From Nonomuraea muscovyensis (GTDB taxonomy: Bacteria > Actinomycetota > Actinomycetes > Streptosporangiales > Streptosporangiaceae), in contig NZ_JACHJB010000001.1 in NCBI RefSeq assembly GCF_014207745.1, positions 3,100,001 through 3,164,000 of the forward strand: a DNA stretch of 64,000 bases. Reading direction: 5' to 3'. Position 1 is the stretch's first letter. The number at the start of each line of letters is the position of its first letter. Of the stretch, positions 8,160-17,594 are shown piece by piece. Below the pieces are notes generated by a model. That model worked only from the letters and a program-made list of their open reading frames with translations, ran no database searches and was not told where the DNA came from. Position numbers and translations under genes: made by a program.

Positions 8160-10451
8160 ATGGCATCGGGCAGATCCATCAGATTCAAGATCGCGACGCT
8201 GCTCGTCATCCCCTTGGTCTCCCTGGTCGCCCTGTGGGGCTTCGCCGCGAGCAGCACGTTCGGTGACGCGTTCAACCTGCTGAGAGCCCAGACCATCTGG
8301 ACCGGCGTGATCAACTACGCCGACGGCCTCGTCGGCAACCTCCAGGGCGAGCGCCTCGCCTCGGCCGAGCGCCTGGGCGGAGCAGTCCGCGACCCGGCAC
8401 CGCTGGCCGCCGCCCGCGCGAAGACCGACCGGGTGCGCACCAAGCTCACCGAGTCGGCCGGCATGGAGAGCGTCCAGTCGGCCATGACCGCGGAGATGAA
8501 CGACAGGCTCGCGGACGCCTTCGAGGCGATCGACCGGCTGCCCGACATCAGGCGGCAGGTGGACAGCGGCAAGATGACCGCCGCCGACCTGGTCACCGAG
8601 TACTCGGCGATCTCCGACGCGGTCCACATCCTCTACTCGTCCTTCACCATCAGCACCGACGTCGAGCTGGCCCGCCAGGCGCAGGGGCTCATCGCCGCCG
8701 ACGAGGTGCGCGAGATGATGAGCCGGGGCAACGCCCTCATCGTGGCCTCCGACGGCAAGCTGTCCATGAAGGACGTGCACCTGCTGTCCCGGTTCGAGGG
8801 GGCGCGGCTGCACCTGTTCCCCGTGGCGATGGCCAACCTGGATGCCCAGACGCGCGCCCCGTTCGAGAAGATCGCCGCCTCCTCCCGCTACGCCACGATG
8901 CAGCGGGCGCTGGAGTCGTACATGTCGGGTGAGCCGGTCAACATGCAGATGTGGCGCGAGCTGGCCGACCCGGTGATGAAGGACTACACCGAGGCCGTCT
9001 GGCGCACCGGCGACACGCTGCTCGGCCGGATCGAGCCGGCCGGCGTCACGATCATCGTGCGCGCCGCGGTTGCGGGCGCGCTGGGACTGATCGCGGTCGT
9101 GTTCTCGATCATCATCTCCATCCGGGTCGGCAGGCGGGTCGCCCTGGACCTCGGCGCGCTGCGGCGCAGCGCGCTCGACCTGGCCGAGATCCGGCTGCCC
9201 GGCGTCGTGGAACGGCTCCGCAGGGGCGACCGGGTGGACGTGGAGGCCGAGGCGCCGCCCATCAAGGTGGCCGACAAGACCACCAGCGAGGTCGCCGACC
9301 TGGCGGCGGCGTTCGACAGCGTGCAACGCACCGCCGTGGACGCCGCGGTCGAGCAGGCCAGGCTGCGCGAAGGCGTCTCCGAGGCGCTGCGCAACCTGGC
9401 CAGGCGCAGCCAGTCGCTGCTGCAGCGCCAGCTCAGGCTCCTCGACGACATGCAGCGCGAGACCGAGGAGCCGGAGGCGCTGGAGCGGCTGTTCAGGCTC
9501 GACCACCTGACCACGCGCATGCGCCGCCACGCCGAGGGCCTGGTGCTGCTGTCGGGCGGCTCGGCCGGGCGCCGCTGGCGCGGCGTCATCCCCGTCGAGG
9601 ACGTGCTGAACGGCGCCGCCGCCCAGGTCGAGGAGTACACCCGGGTGCGGGTCTACCCCATGCCCGAGTACGGCTTCGCCGGCACCGCGGTGGCGGACCT
9701 CATGCACCTGTTCGCCGAGCTGATCGAGAACGCCACCACGTTCTCCTCGCCGGGCAACGAGGTGTCCGTCCGCGGCGAGCTGGTCGGCCGGGGCTTCGCC
9801 GTCGAGGTCGAGGACCGGGGCCTCGGCATGCCGCCCGAGATGCGCCAGGTGGTCAACGAGCGGCTGGCCAGCCCGCCCGAGTTCGACCCGTCGCAGACCG
9901 AGCAGCTCGGCTTCGCGGTGGTCGGCATGCTCGCGGCCCGGCACGGCATCTCGGTGACGGTCAAGCCGTCGCCGTACGGCGGGACGAGCGCGATCGTGCT
10001 GGTGCCGCCGACGCTCGTCGAGATGCTGCCGATGCCGCTCGACATGCCGGAGCTGGAGTCGGTGTCCGTCTCGGTCCTCAGGAACGAGATCCCGGGCATC
10101 CACGACCAGACCACCGGCGCCAACGGCACCGGGACCAACGGCGCCAACGGGACAGGGACCAACGGCACCAACGGCGCCAACGGGAGCGGCGGCGCCGAGC
10201 AGCCGACCGGCCCCGGCGGGCTGCCGCGCCGTGTCCGCACCTCCAAGCGGACTACGGCGCAGCAGCAGGACACGGGACTGCCGCGCCGCCAGCGGCAGGC
10301 GAACCTGCCGCCGCAGCTCAGGCAGCCGCCCGTCGCGGCACCACCGGACGAGCGCTCGCCCGAGGAGACCAGGGCGCTGCTTTCGTCCCTTCAGTCAGGC
10401 TGGCAGCGGGGGCGCCAGGACAGCGACCAGGATGGGGGATCTCGATCGTGA
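8160..10451 (+). CDS. cvnA: Conservon sensor kinase-like protein CvnA (incomplete conservon)
   Basis: A 763-residue membrane sensor. After a basic start (RSIRFKIATLL) come a first span at about 12-32, an extracellular nitrate-sensor-type helical domain to about 290 and a second span at about 296-318. A HAMP-like segment and a degenerate His region (LDHLTTRMRRHAEG, about 446) follow. The HATPase N-box reads LFAELIENATTFSS (about 517). The tail (640-763) is disordered, with tandem Asn-Gly-Thr/Ala repeats at nucleotides 10108-10190. CvnA proteins assemble a G-protein-like complex with CvnB, CvnC and CvnD at the membrane. Only a CvnC gene follows, overlapping by 4 bases. Confidence 0.85.
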   Translation: MASGRSIRFKIATLLVIPLVSLVALWGFAASSTFGDAFNLLRAQTIWTGVINYADGLVGNLQGERLASAERLGGAVRDPAPLAAARAKTDRVRTKLTESAGMESVQSAMTAEMNDRLADAFEAIDRLPDIRRQVDSGKMTAADLVTEYSAISDAVHILYSSFTISTDVELARQAQGLIAADEVREMMSRGNALIVASDGKLSMKDVHLLSRFEGARLHLFPVAMANLDAQTRAPFEKIAASSRYATMQRALESYMSGEPVNMQMWRELADPVMKDYTEAVWRTGDTLLGRIEPAGVTIIVRAAVAGALGLIAVVFSIIISIRVGRRVALDLGALRRSALDLAEIRLPGVVERLRRGDRVDVEAEAPPIKVADKTTSEVADLAAAFDSVQRTAVDAAVEQARLREGVSEALRNLARRSQSLLQRQLRLLDDMQRETEEPEALERLFRLDHLTTRMRRHAEGLVLLSGGSAGRRWRGVIPVEDVLNGAAAQVEEYTRVRVYPMPEYGFAGTAVADLMHLFAELIENATTFSSPGNEVSVRGELVGRGFAVEVEDRGLGMPPEMRQVVNERLASPPEFDPSQTEQLGFAVVGMLAARHGISVTVKPSPYGGTSAIVLVPPTLVEMLPMPLDMPELESVSVSVLRNEIPGIHDQTTGANGTGTNGANGTGTNGTNGANGSGGAEQPTGPGGLPRRVRTSKRTTAQQQDTGLPRRQRQANLPPQLRQPPVAAPPDERSPEETRALLSSLQSGWQRGRQDSDQDGGSRS

Positions 10452-10822
10452 GCCGCGAGCACGAGTGGGTCGACGAGGAGGCCGGACCTGTCGTGCGGCC
10501 GTACGCGGTCGCCCGGGGCCGCACCAGGTCGTCGGCCACGTCCGAGATCGACCTGCTGGCGAGCGTCGTCGCGAGCGGGCTGCCGGCGCCGGCGAAGGCC
10601 GAGCTGAGCGTCCAGCACCGGCGGCTGCTCACCGGCGCCGGACAGTCCAGGCCGGTGGTGGAGCTCGCCGCCGAGCTGGACCTGCCGGTGGGCGTGGTGC
10701 GGGTGCTCCTCGGCGACCTGCTGCACTACGGGCTGGTCACGGTACGGCCGCCGGTCCCCAAGAACACGGCGGCCACCGAGAACCTGCTCCGCGAGGTCAT
10801 CAACGGCCTGAAGGCCCTGTAG
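10448..10822 (+). CDS. cvnC: Conservon DUF742 protein CvnC
   Basis: This 124-residue DUF742 protein starts at a GTG that overlaps the cvnA stop (GTGA). Family signatures are AGPVVRPYAVARGRTR near the N-terminus, a winged-helix-like centre (VVELAAELDLPVGVVRVLLGDLL) and the ending LLREVINGLKAL. Conservon DUF742 proteins bind partner components of the CvnA signalling complex. Here it directly follows cvnA; the usual roadblock gene between them and the GTPase after it are absent. The gene ends 13 bases from the convergent cvnD of the second conservon. Confidence 0.85.
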   Translation: MSREHEWVDEEAGPVVRPYAVARGRTRSSATSEIDLLASVVASGLPAPAKAELSVQHRRLLTGAGQSRPVVELAAELDLPVGVVRVLLGDLLHYGLVTVRPPVPKNTAATENLLREVINGLKAL

Positions 10823-10835
10823 GAGGACCGCCGGC

Positions 10836-11408
10836 TCAGCTCGCCGTGGTCAGCGTGCGCAGGGAGTGCTCGACCAGGGTCACCATGACCTCCTTGGCCG
10901 AGGTGCGCCGTCGCACGTCGCACAGCAGCACCGGGACGTCGTCGTCGAGGTCGAGCGCGATCCGCACGTCGTCCACGCTGTGCTGCTGGGCGTCGTCGAA
11001 GCAGTTGACGGCCACCACGAACGGCGTGCCGCGCTGCTCGAAGTAGTCGACCGACGGGAAGCAGTCGGTCAGCCGGCGGGTGTCGGCGATCACGACGGCG
11101 CCGAGCGCGCCGTAGGACAGCTCGTCCCACATGAACCAGAACCGTTCCTGCCCGGGCGTGCCGAACAGGTAGACCACCAGCCCGTCGCGGATGGTGATGC
11201 GGCCGAAGTCCATGGCGACGGTGGTGGTGGTCTTGGCCTCCACGCCGTCGATGTCGTCAACGCCGATCCCGCGCTCGGAGAGCACCTCCTCGGTGCGCAG
11301 CGGCTTGATCTCGCTGATCGATCCCACCAGGGTGGTCTTGCCCACGCCGAAGCCCCCGGCGATGAGAATCTTCAGCGCTACGGGGTCCTCAGAGAGCCCG
11401 GAGTCCAT
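10836..11408 (-). CDS. cvnD: Conservon small GTPase CvnD
   Basis: A 190-residue Ras/MglA-like GTPase, the output component of the minus-strand conservon. The G1 P-loop is GGFGVGKTTLVGS (about residues 18-30). G3 reads FGTPGQERF, replacing the classical DxxGQ with TPGQE as in conservon GTPases. G4 reads NCFD instead of NKxD. The start overlaps the end of cvnC by 20 bases, giving translational coupling. It would hydrolyse GTP while bound to the roadblock protein CvnB. It ends beside the convergent cvnC at 10822 and is the only GTPase available to either conservon in this window. Confidence 0.9.
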   Translation of the reverse strand: MDSGLSEDPVALKILIAGGFGVGKTTLVGSISEIKPLRTEEVLSERGIGVDDIDGVEAKTTTTVAMDFGRITIRDGLVVYLFGTPGQERFWFMWDELSYGALGAVVIADTRRLTDCFPSVDYFEQRGTPFVVAVNCFDDAQQHSVDDVRIALDLDDDVPVLLCDVRRRTSAKEVMVTLVEHSLRTLTTAS

Positions 11409-11763
11409 TGATCACTTCCTTGAGAATGCCCGAACTCGGACGCGGCCTCGCCGCTGAGGGGGACGTCACCGAGATCAGGCCGTGGTCACGCATGTCGCCC
11501 AGCAGCACCCGGATGACGCCGATGGGCAGGTCCAGCTCGGAGGCCACGTCGGCCACCGAGATCGGGCTCCGTGCCATCCGCAGGATCGTCTGCTGCTCGG
11601 GGCCCAGGTCACTCGGCACGTCGCCGGGCGGCTCATCGACGACGCGTACGGTCGCGATGAGGTCGAACATGTCGCCTGAAGACCTCGTACGGCCGCGGAT
11701 GAGAGCATAGGGCCGGACGACCGGCCCCGCGTCGTCATCGAGCCACTGCGGGGTCTCCGTCAT
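11389..11763 (-). CDS. cvnC: Conservon DUF742 protein CvnC
   Basis: The second DUF742 protein is also 124 residues. Its signatures are AGPVVRPYALIRGRTRSS, VADVASELDLPIGVIRVLLGD and the ending ILKEVINGLRAL, closely parallel to the plus-strand copy. The ATG overlaps the cvnB stop (ATGA), and the 3' end overlaps cvnD by 20 bases, so the four genes form one tightly coupled operon. The central region is the winged-helix-like core of DUF742; direct DNA binding is not established for the family. Confidence 0.9.
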   Translation of the reverse strand: MTETPQWLDDDAGPVVRPYALIRGRTRSSGDMFDLIATVRVVDEPPGDVPSDLGPEQQTILRMARSPISVADVASELDLPIGVIRVLLGDMRDHGLISVTSPSAARPRPSSGILKEVINGLRAL

Positions 11764-12167
11764 GAGGTGGCCGCTCGCGGATTGGTCGAGATGTGCTGCC
11801 CGACCCGCTTGACGAGCATCGCCATCTCGTAGGCGATGTGGCCCACGTCCACGTTGGCCTCGGCGATCACGGCCAGGCAGGTGCCCTGCCCCGCCGCGGT
11901 CACGAAGAGGAACGCCGACTCCATCTCGACGATGGTCTGCCGGACGTCCCCGCCGCCGAAGTGACGCCCGGTGCCGCGGGCCAGGCTCTGGAAGCCGGCG
12001 GCGACGGCCGACAGGTGTTCGGCGTCCTCGCGGCTGAGGGCCTTCGAGTAGCCGACCGCGAGGCCGTCGGTCGACAGGATCACCGCCTGCCGCACCGCCG
12101 CGACCCGGGTCGTCAGGTCGTCGAGCAGCCAGTTCAGCTCACCGGTGTTGGTCGTCGGCACGGTCAT
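11760..12167 (-). CDS. cvnB: Conservon roadblock/LC7 protein CvnB
   Basis: This 135-residue roadblock/LC7 protein begins with a helix (LNWLLDDLTTRVAAVRQAVILSTDGLAVG) typical of MglB-like GTPase partners. It continues with the beta-sheet strands FLFVTAAGQGTCLAVIAEAN. Roadblock dimers act as GTPase-activating or docking partners for the cognate small GTPase, here CvnD. It overlaps cvnA by ATGA and cvnC by ATGA. It is the only roadblock gene at this double conservon. Confidence 0.9.
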   Translation of the reverse strand: MTVPTTNTGELNWLLDDLTTRVAAVRQAVILSTDGLAVGYSKALSREDAEHLSAVAAGFQSLARGTGRHFGGGDVRQTIVEMESAFLFVTAAGQGTCLAVIAEANVDVGHIAYEMAMLVKRVGQHISTNPRAATS

Positions 12168-14476
12168 GCCTCCCCCTCTTCTTGTGCTTCTTCTCGGGCG
12201 CGTTGGGTTCCCCGTTGGAACGCGGAGAACAGATCGCGTACCTCGTCGGGAGAGCGTTCGGTCTTTTCCTCCGGCTCCGGCTCGGGTGGCGGCTCCGCCC
12301 TGAGCTGGGGTGCCAGGTTCGCCTGCCGTACCCGGGTGGGCAGCCCGGCGTGGGTGCCGCCGCTCACGCCGCCCCCGCCGCTCAGCACGGCGAGCGCTTT
12401 CTTCCGGGTACGGGTGGGCAGCGCGGACACGCTGTCACCTTCCTTCCTGGCGCGGGCGGCCGGCTCGGCCGCCGCGTCCTCACCGCTCCCGGCGCCGCCG
12501 GTGCCGTCAGCACTGTCACCACTGTCGCCGCTGTCGCGCCCGCCGCCGGTCGTGGCACGGGTCCGGCTGGGCAGCGCCGGCGGGGTGTCGCCGGCCGTGA
12601 GCGCGGGCTGCTCGGTGACGAGCCGGCGCGGCGCCAGGACGATGGCCGTGGTGCCGCCGAAGGGCGAGCGGCGCAGGAGCACGCTGACGCCGTGCCGCTG
12701 GGCCAGCCTGGCGACCACGAACAGGCCGAGCCGGTCGCTGTCGGCCAGGTCGAACTCCGGCGGGTTGGCGAGCAGCGCGTTGAACGCGCCGTACTCGGCC
12801 TCCGACAGCCCGAGCCCCCGGTCCTCCACCTCGATGGCGTAGCCGTTGCTCACCATGTCGCCGCGGACCACCACGGGGGCGTCGGGCGGGGAGTAGATGG
12901 CGGCGTTCTCGACCAGCTCGGCGACCAGGTGGGTGAGGTCGGCGGCGACGGCGCCGTCGATGGCTCCGGCGGGCATGGCCTCGACCGTGATCCGGGTGTA
13001 GTCCTCCACCTCGGCGATGGCGGCGCGGACGATGTCGAGCACGGGCACCGGCTTGCGCCAGGCGCGGCCGGGCTCGGCGCCCGACAGGATGATCAGGCTC
13101 TCCGCGTGCCGCCGCATGCGGGTGGTCAGGTGGTCGAGCCGGAAGAGCTCCTCCAGCCGGTCAGGGTCGTGCGTGCGGCGCTGCATGCGGTCGAGAAGCT
13201 GGAGCTGGCGGTGCAGCAGCCCCTGCTTGCGCCGGGCGAGGTTGACGAACACCTGGCCCACGCCACGCCGCAGCTCGGCCTGGCCCACCGCGGCCTGTAC
13301 GGCGGTGCGCTGCACGGAGCCGAACGCGCGGGCCACGTCGGTGATCTCGGCCGAGCCGCTGACCTTGAGCGGCTTGAGCTCCTTCTTGACGTTGACGTCC
13401 TCGCCGCTGCGCAGCCGTTCGACGAGGAGGGGCAGCCGCCGTTCCGACAGGTCCAGGGCGGCCGAACGCAGCCCGGCCAGCTCGGCGCCGAGGCGGCGGC
13501 CGAACCGCACGGAGATGACGATCGAGGCGAGCACGGCGATCAGCCCGATGCCGCCGGCGACGGCGATCCGCCCCATGATCGCGATGGCGGCGTCGGTGGT
13601 GCGGTCGGCCAGTTCCTGGGTGGCGGACATGCCGAGCCGGTCGAGCTGGGCCATGACCTGCCCGGCGGAGGCGTTCCAGGCGTCGCCGTCGGGCGGCGGC
13701 GCGCCGGTGGCGACGATCCTCGCCTCCATCAGGCCGAAGCTGCGGAAGGTCGAGCCGGCGAACACCTTCTCGTACGGCTGGCGCAGCGCCAGGTCGAGCC
13801 CGGCCGTGCCGCGGGTGTGCAGGAACGAGCGGGTGGCGGCGTACTCGGTGAAGGCGGCCGCCTCGGCCTCGGTCAGCTTGCCGTCGATGAGCGCGCCGCT
13901 GATGAGGGCGTGCTCCCTGGCGATGACCTCGCGGGCGTTGCCCATGGCCTGCATGGCGGCGGCCTGCTGGAAGATGGCGAGGTCGGGGAGGGAGACCATC
14001 TGGTCGTAGACCCTGAACAGGGAGTCGAGCACGCGGTTGTAGGCGTTCAGGGCGGCCAGGCGGGTGCTGCGGCCGTTGTCGATGTCGGAGCGGATGGCGC
14101 CGAGCCGGTCGAGTTCGCGGTCGAGCGCGCCGAGGGAGGCGCGCAGGGTGCCGTCGAGGGCGCTGCCGGCTTCGGTGGAGGCGCGCTTGTAGGTGGTGAC
14201 GGCCCGGTCGGTGCGGGTCCGCTGGGCGCCGAGATCTTCCGTGAGCTGGCGGGTGGTGATGGCGACCGCCGACCGGGCACGCTCGGCCTGAAGCTGCAGC
14301 CCCAGGTCCGTCGAGGTGATGCCGACCGTCTGGTAGATGGTGTTGGCCCGCAACAGGGCCTGGCCGTCGCCCACGGTGAGGTTCAGCACGAACCCCCAGA
14401 GCGCACTCAGAGACAGGAGGGGTAGCAGCAACAATAAGAAGATCTTGAACCGAATTGACCGGTTACGCGAGCCCAT
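12164..14476 (-). CDS. cvnA: Conservon sensor kinase-like protein CvnA (complete conservon)
   Basis: A 770-residue paralogue of the plus-strand CvnA. The start at 14476 is chosen because MGSRNRSIRFKIFLLLLLPLL matches the other copy's N-terminus; an in-frame GTG at 14524 is less likely. It has a first span at about 10-32, an extracellular helical sensor domain, a second span at about 295-318, HAMP-like sequence, LDHLTTRMRRHAESLIILSG, and a HATPase N-box (LVAELVENAAIYSPP, about 520). The long Pro/Glu-rich tail repeats the motif LPTRxRx three times. It heads the complete cvnABCD operon and should assemble the GTPase complex at the membrane. Confidence 0.9.
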   Translation of the reverse strand: MGSRNRSIRFKIFLLLLLPLLSLSALWGFVLNLTVGDGQALLRANTIYQTVGITSTDLGLQLQAERARSAVAITTRQLTEDLGAQRTRTDRAVTTYKRASTEAGSALDGTLRASLGALDRELDRLGAIRSDIDNGRSTRLAALNAYNRVLDSLFRVYDQMVSLPDLAIFQQAAAMQAMGNAREVIAREHALISGALIDGKLTEAEAAAFTEYAATRSFLHTRGTAGLDLALRQPYEKVFAGSTFRSFGLMEARIVATGAPPPDGDAWNASAGQVMAQLDRLGMSATQELADRTTDAAIAIMGRIAVAGGIGLIAVLASIVISVRFGRRLGAELAGLRSAALDLSERRLPLLVERLRSGEDVNVKKELKPLKVSGSAEITDVARAFGSVQRTAVQAAVGQAELRRGVGQVFVNLARRKQGLLHRQLQLLDRMQRRTHDPDRLEELFRLDHLTTRMRRHAESLIILSGAEPGRAWRKPVPVLDIVRAAIAEVEDYTRITVEAMPAGAIDGAVAADLTHLVAELVENAAIYSPPDAPVVVRGDMVSNGYAIEVEDRGLGLSEAEYGAFNALLANPPEFDLADSDRLGLFVVARLAQRHGVSVLLRRSPFGGTTAIVLAPRRLVTEQPALTAGDTPPALPSRTRATTGGGRDSGDSGDSADGTGGAGSGEDAAAEPAARARKEGDSVSALPTRTRKKALAVLSGGGGVSGGTHAGLPTRVRQANLAPQLRAEPPPEPEPEEKTERSPDEVRDLFSAFQRGTQRAREEAQEEGEA

Positions 14477-14586
14477 GTCCCAACCTCGAAGTCGAGGGGC
14501 ATTTCCACCTTTGTGTAAATACACCTCCGGAAGATCGCATAGGAGACTAGCACCGTTTAAGGTTCCGGCGCAGTGGGAGGAACGGG

Positions 14587-15390
14587 ATGATTAGTGTGAT
14601 TACTGGTGCCAGCTCCGGCATCGGCGCCGCCGCGGCGGCGGGGCTTTCGCGTGCGGGGCACCGGGTCGTGCTGGTCGGGCGGGACGGGCGGCGGCTCAAG
14701 GAGGTGGCCGGCGCGCTGCCCGGCCCCAAGGGCGAGGTGCTGACGTGCGATTTCACGTCCCTGGAGGACGTGCGCAGCCTGGCGTCCCAGGTGCGCGACC
14801 GCTACGAGCGCGTGGGGGTGCTGGTCAACAACGCCGGTGTGATGAGCCCGAAGCGGCGGACCACCTCCGACGGGCACGAGCTGATGGTTCAGGTCAACCA
14901 TCTCGCCCCGTTCGTGCTGACCCGTACTCTGGCCGAGCACGTCGACCGGATCGTGACCACCTCCTCACGGGCGGGCCGCACCGGCAAGCTCGACGTCACC
15001 GACCTGTCGCGGGAGCGCCGCAGGTGGAACGGCTGGCTCCAGTACGGCGACACCAAGCAGGCCAACGCCCTGTTCACCGTCGCCCTGGCCGCCCGCGGGC
15101 TGGCCGCCACCTGCTTCCACCCCGGCGTGATCAGGACCGGCTTCGCGTCCGACGCCCTGCTCATGCGGCTCATGCTCGTGGTGCCCGGCTACGCCAAGCC
15201 ACCGGAGTACGGGGCGCGCCGGCTGACGTACCTGGCCACGCACGAGGACGGGCTCCGGCACGCCGGGCGCTACTTCGACGGGGAGCGGCCCGCCGAGGTG
15301 CCCGCCACCATGTCGGACCCGGACCTGGCCGAGCGCCTCTGGCAGGCCAGCGCCGCCGCCGCCGACGACACCCGCGCCTCGACGTCGTGA
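14587..15390 (+). CDS. Short-chain dehydrogenase/reductase
   Basis: This 267-residue Rossmann-fold oxidoreductase has the NAD(P)-binding motif TGASSGIG (residues 6-13), the structural motif NNAG (about 81-84) and the catalytic pair YxxxK in YGDTKQAN (about 153-157). The catalytic Ser is probably in TTSSRAGR. The basic residue after the first strand (RDGRR) favours NADP(H). Length and the C-terminal extension resemble retinol-dehydrogenase/WW-oxidoreductase-like SDRs; the substrate is unknown. It runs convergent to the flavoprotein gene, with 20 bases between stops. Confidence 0.85.
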   Translation: MISVITGASSGIGAAAAAGLSRAGHRVVLVGRDGRRLKEVAGALPGPKGEVLTCDFTSLEDVRSLASQVRDRYERVGVLVNNAGVMSPKRRTTSDGHELMVQVNHLAPFVLTRTLAEHVDRIVTTSSRAGRTGKLDVTDLSRERRRWNGWLQYGDTKQANALFTVALAARGLAATCFHPGVIRTGFASDALLMRLMLVVPGYAKPPEYGARRLTYLATHEDGLRHAGRYFDGERPAEVPATMSDPDLAERLWQASAAAADDTRASTS

Positions 15391-15410
15391 GCGGCGCACC
15401 GTAGGCGGCC

Positions 15411-17345
15411 TCACCCCAGCAGCTCCGCCACGGCGCGGTAGGCGGCGGTGACGGCGGCGTCGGCGCGGGCGGCCGGGACCGCGTCCGAGCCGGCGATGGC
15501 GATGCGTCCGAGGCGCCGCCGGGCGGTGTCCGCCGGGAACGGGCCGTCGGGGTAGAAGTCGTGCCACGGCCGGCAGTACTCGGGCGCGTACCCGTGCCCC
15601 CACCGGTGCACGGTCACGGCCTCGATGTCGGCGGCCGGGTCGAAGCCGCCCGGCCCGAGCAGCCGGGCGAGCTGGTCGCGGATCGTGTACTCCAGATGGC
15701 CGTACGGGGTCCTGAGCAGCGCCCGGCGGCCGGCGGCGGCGCCCCGGGCCGGGCCCAGCTCCGACTGGCACGGCGTGGCGACCAGGTGGACGGTGATCGG
15801 CTCGCCGGGATCCCGGGGGCAGTCGTAGTCGGGCGCGCCGACCGGCTGACCCAGCTCCGACAGGCACCAGTAGGCGCCCGTCCAGCGCACCCGGTGCACC
15901 CCGGCCCGCCGCCAGGCCCGCCAGTCGCGCACCTGCACGGTGGCCTCCAACAGCGGGATCTTGACCGTCTCGGAGAGCGCCGCCCGCTGCGCCTCCGGCA
16001 GGTCCTGGACCACGTGGGGCACGACCACGGCCCAGCAGGCCATGACGACGGCCCCCGCGCCGACCGTGCGGACGCGGTGGCCGTCGAAGTAGGCGACCGT
16101 GGCCGAGGTGGCGTCGCCGGGGTCGCCGTCGTTGCGCACCGACACCACCGGGCTGGACAGCCGGAACCGCACCCGGTTGCCCGGCACGTCGAGCCGCCCG
16201 TAGTCGTAGCGGGCCGTGGTGACGCCGTCCATGGTCGTGGCCGTGGCGAAGCCGGGGATCATCCGGCCCACCATCATCCGCACCAGCGCCTGCAGCCCCT
16301 CGGGCAGGCAGGGGACGTCCTGGTCGCCGGCCCACTCCTTCTTCACGGTCGGCGAGCAGAACCGTGAGGGCTTGTCCGGGTCCAGCCCCAGCCCCTGGAA
16401 CCCCGGATAGCCGCAGCCCCAGGCGTCGATCGCGCCGAACGCCCGGGCGTCGTAGCCCCACCGGGCGTTCGGCAGCGTCCGGTGGAACAGCTCCACGTCC
16501 GGGTGCACCCCGCACACGTCCATCAGGAAGTCGGAGTAGGTCATGCCCGCCAGCCGCTCCTCCTTCTCCTCGACCGGCAGCTCCGGCCACCAGTCGGGCG
16601 GGTTCGTGACCAGCCTGAGCAGGTCCCGCCGCGCCTGGTCGGCGAGCGGCAGCCGCCCGGTCCACCGCTCGGGCGGCGTGCCGGGGACCATGCGGTGCAG
16701 GCCCTCCACGGGGAACGTCTCCCGATCGCACATCACGCCCTCGTGCAGCCCCAGTCCCGGGTAGAGCCCCTCGTCCACGTGGCGGCGCAGCCGCTTCACC
16801 TCGACGCCGAGCCGGGCCAGCAGGTCCTTGCCCTCGGGGGTCCACGTCTCGGGCGACGCGAGCACCCGCGAGCCGCCCTGGCCGATCAGCGCGCCCTTGC
16901 GGCCGGGCGGCCGGAACTCGGCCCGTCGCGCCTGGCCGCCGATCTCGTCGTGGTTGTCGAGGATGAGGACACGGGCCCGCGGCTCGTGGCGCAGCCACTC
17001 GTAGGCGGCGCTGACCCCGCTGACGCCGCCGCCGACCACCACCAGGTCGTAGTGCTCGCCGGTCGGCTCGGGGTCCCCCGCGTGCTCCCAGAAGCGGCCG
17101 TCCCGGAGGGCGTGCGGGACGGCCAGCGAGTCGGCGGTGTCGCCGCGCAGCCCGGTGCGGCGCGGCGGGAACGCGTCACCTTCCTGGGCGGGGGCCCGGC
17201 GCCGGCCGGCGGCGTGACCGGTCGCGGCTACCGTGCCGACAGCCGGGCCGATCGCGGCCACCGCGACGCCGTCGAAGAAGTCGCGGCGCGAGATCGGCCG
17301 GCTCATCCCGAGGTCGCGCGCGTGGCGCGGGTCGATGTCGCCCAT
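15411..17345 (-). CDS. Tat-exported FAD-dependent amine-oxidase-like oxidoreductase
   Basis: A 644-residue flavoprotein. The N-terminus carries a twin-arginine signal (SRRDFFDG followed by the hydrophobic AVAAIGPAVG), so it is folded with cofactor and exported. The FAD dinucleotide-binding loop is VVVGGGVSGVSAAYE (about residue 105), ending in the acidic LILDNHDEIGG. The last segment, RIAIAGSDAVPAARADAAVTAAYRAV, is the C-terminal FAD contact of flavin amine oxidases. The start at 17345 is chosen for a nearby AGGA ribosome site; 17378 is also possible. The substrate is unknown. No electron-transfer partner adjoins. Confidence 0.8.
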   Translation of the reverse strand: MGDIDPRHARDLGMSRPISRRDFFDGVAVAAIGPAVGTVAATGHAAGRRRAPAQEGDAFPPRRTGLRGDTADSLAVPHALRDGRFWEHAGDPEPTGEHYDLVVVGGGVSGVSAAYEWLRHEPRARVLILDNHDEIGGQARRAEFRPPGRKGALIGQGGSRVLASPETWTPEGKDLLARLGVEVKRLRRHVDEGLYPGLGLHEGVMCDRETFPVEGLHRMVPGTPPERWTGRLPLADQARRDLLRLVTNPPDWWPELPVEEKEERLAGMTYSDFLMDVCGVHPDVELFHRTLPNARWGYDARAFGAIDAWGCGYPGFQGLGLDPDKPSRFCSPTVKKEWAGDQDVPCLPEGLQALVRMMVGRMIPGFATATTMDGVTTARYDYGRLDVPGNRVRFRLSSPVVSVRNDGDPGDATSATVAYFDGHRVRTVGAGAVVMACWAVVVPHVVQDLPEAQRAALSETVKIPLLEATVQVRDWRAWRRAGVHRVRWTGAYWCLSELGQPVGAPDYDCPRDPGEPITVHLVATPCQSELGPARGAAAGRRALLRTPYGHLEYTIRDQLARLLGPGGFDPAADIEAVTVHRWGHGYAPEYCRPWHDFYPDGPFPADTARRRLGRIAIAGSDAVPAARADAAVTAAYRAVAELLG

Positions 17346-17580
17346 GCCGAGATCCTGCGCGCGGTGGGCAATTGTCATGGTACGCCGCGCAGTGGTTCGA
17401 CGAACATTTTGCGCGGCCTGTTCCGGCGAATGTTCTTTTGGGCGGTGTCTCACCTTCCGTTTTCGGCTCTCGGGTCCTGACCAGCGGAGAAGCATGGCCG
17501 GCCGCAAAAGCCAGAAGAGGGAGAAAGCGCGGAATCCCGTTAATAGCGCCGTTGGCCGGGCCCTCGCCGGTCACGTCCTC

Positions 17581-17586
17581 TAGCGT
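17581..17586 (+). promoter_or_regulatory. Candidate -10 element (TAGCGT) of a short-leader promoter
   Basis: A TANNNT hexamer ends 8 bases before the ATG at 17595, with no Shine-Dalgarno sequence between. The transcript would be leaderless or nearly so. Confidence 0.35.
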
Positions 17587-17594
17587 TCGTCGCT

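Noticed and set aside
6858..10103. 1081-codon minus-strand frame
   Set aside because: It runs antisense to the kinase, DUF998 and CvnA genes, with low-complexity Arg/His/Gly composition. The sense frames carry recognisable domains.
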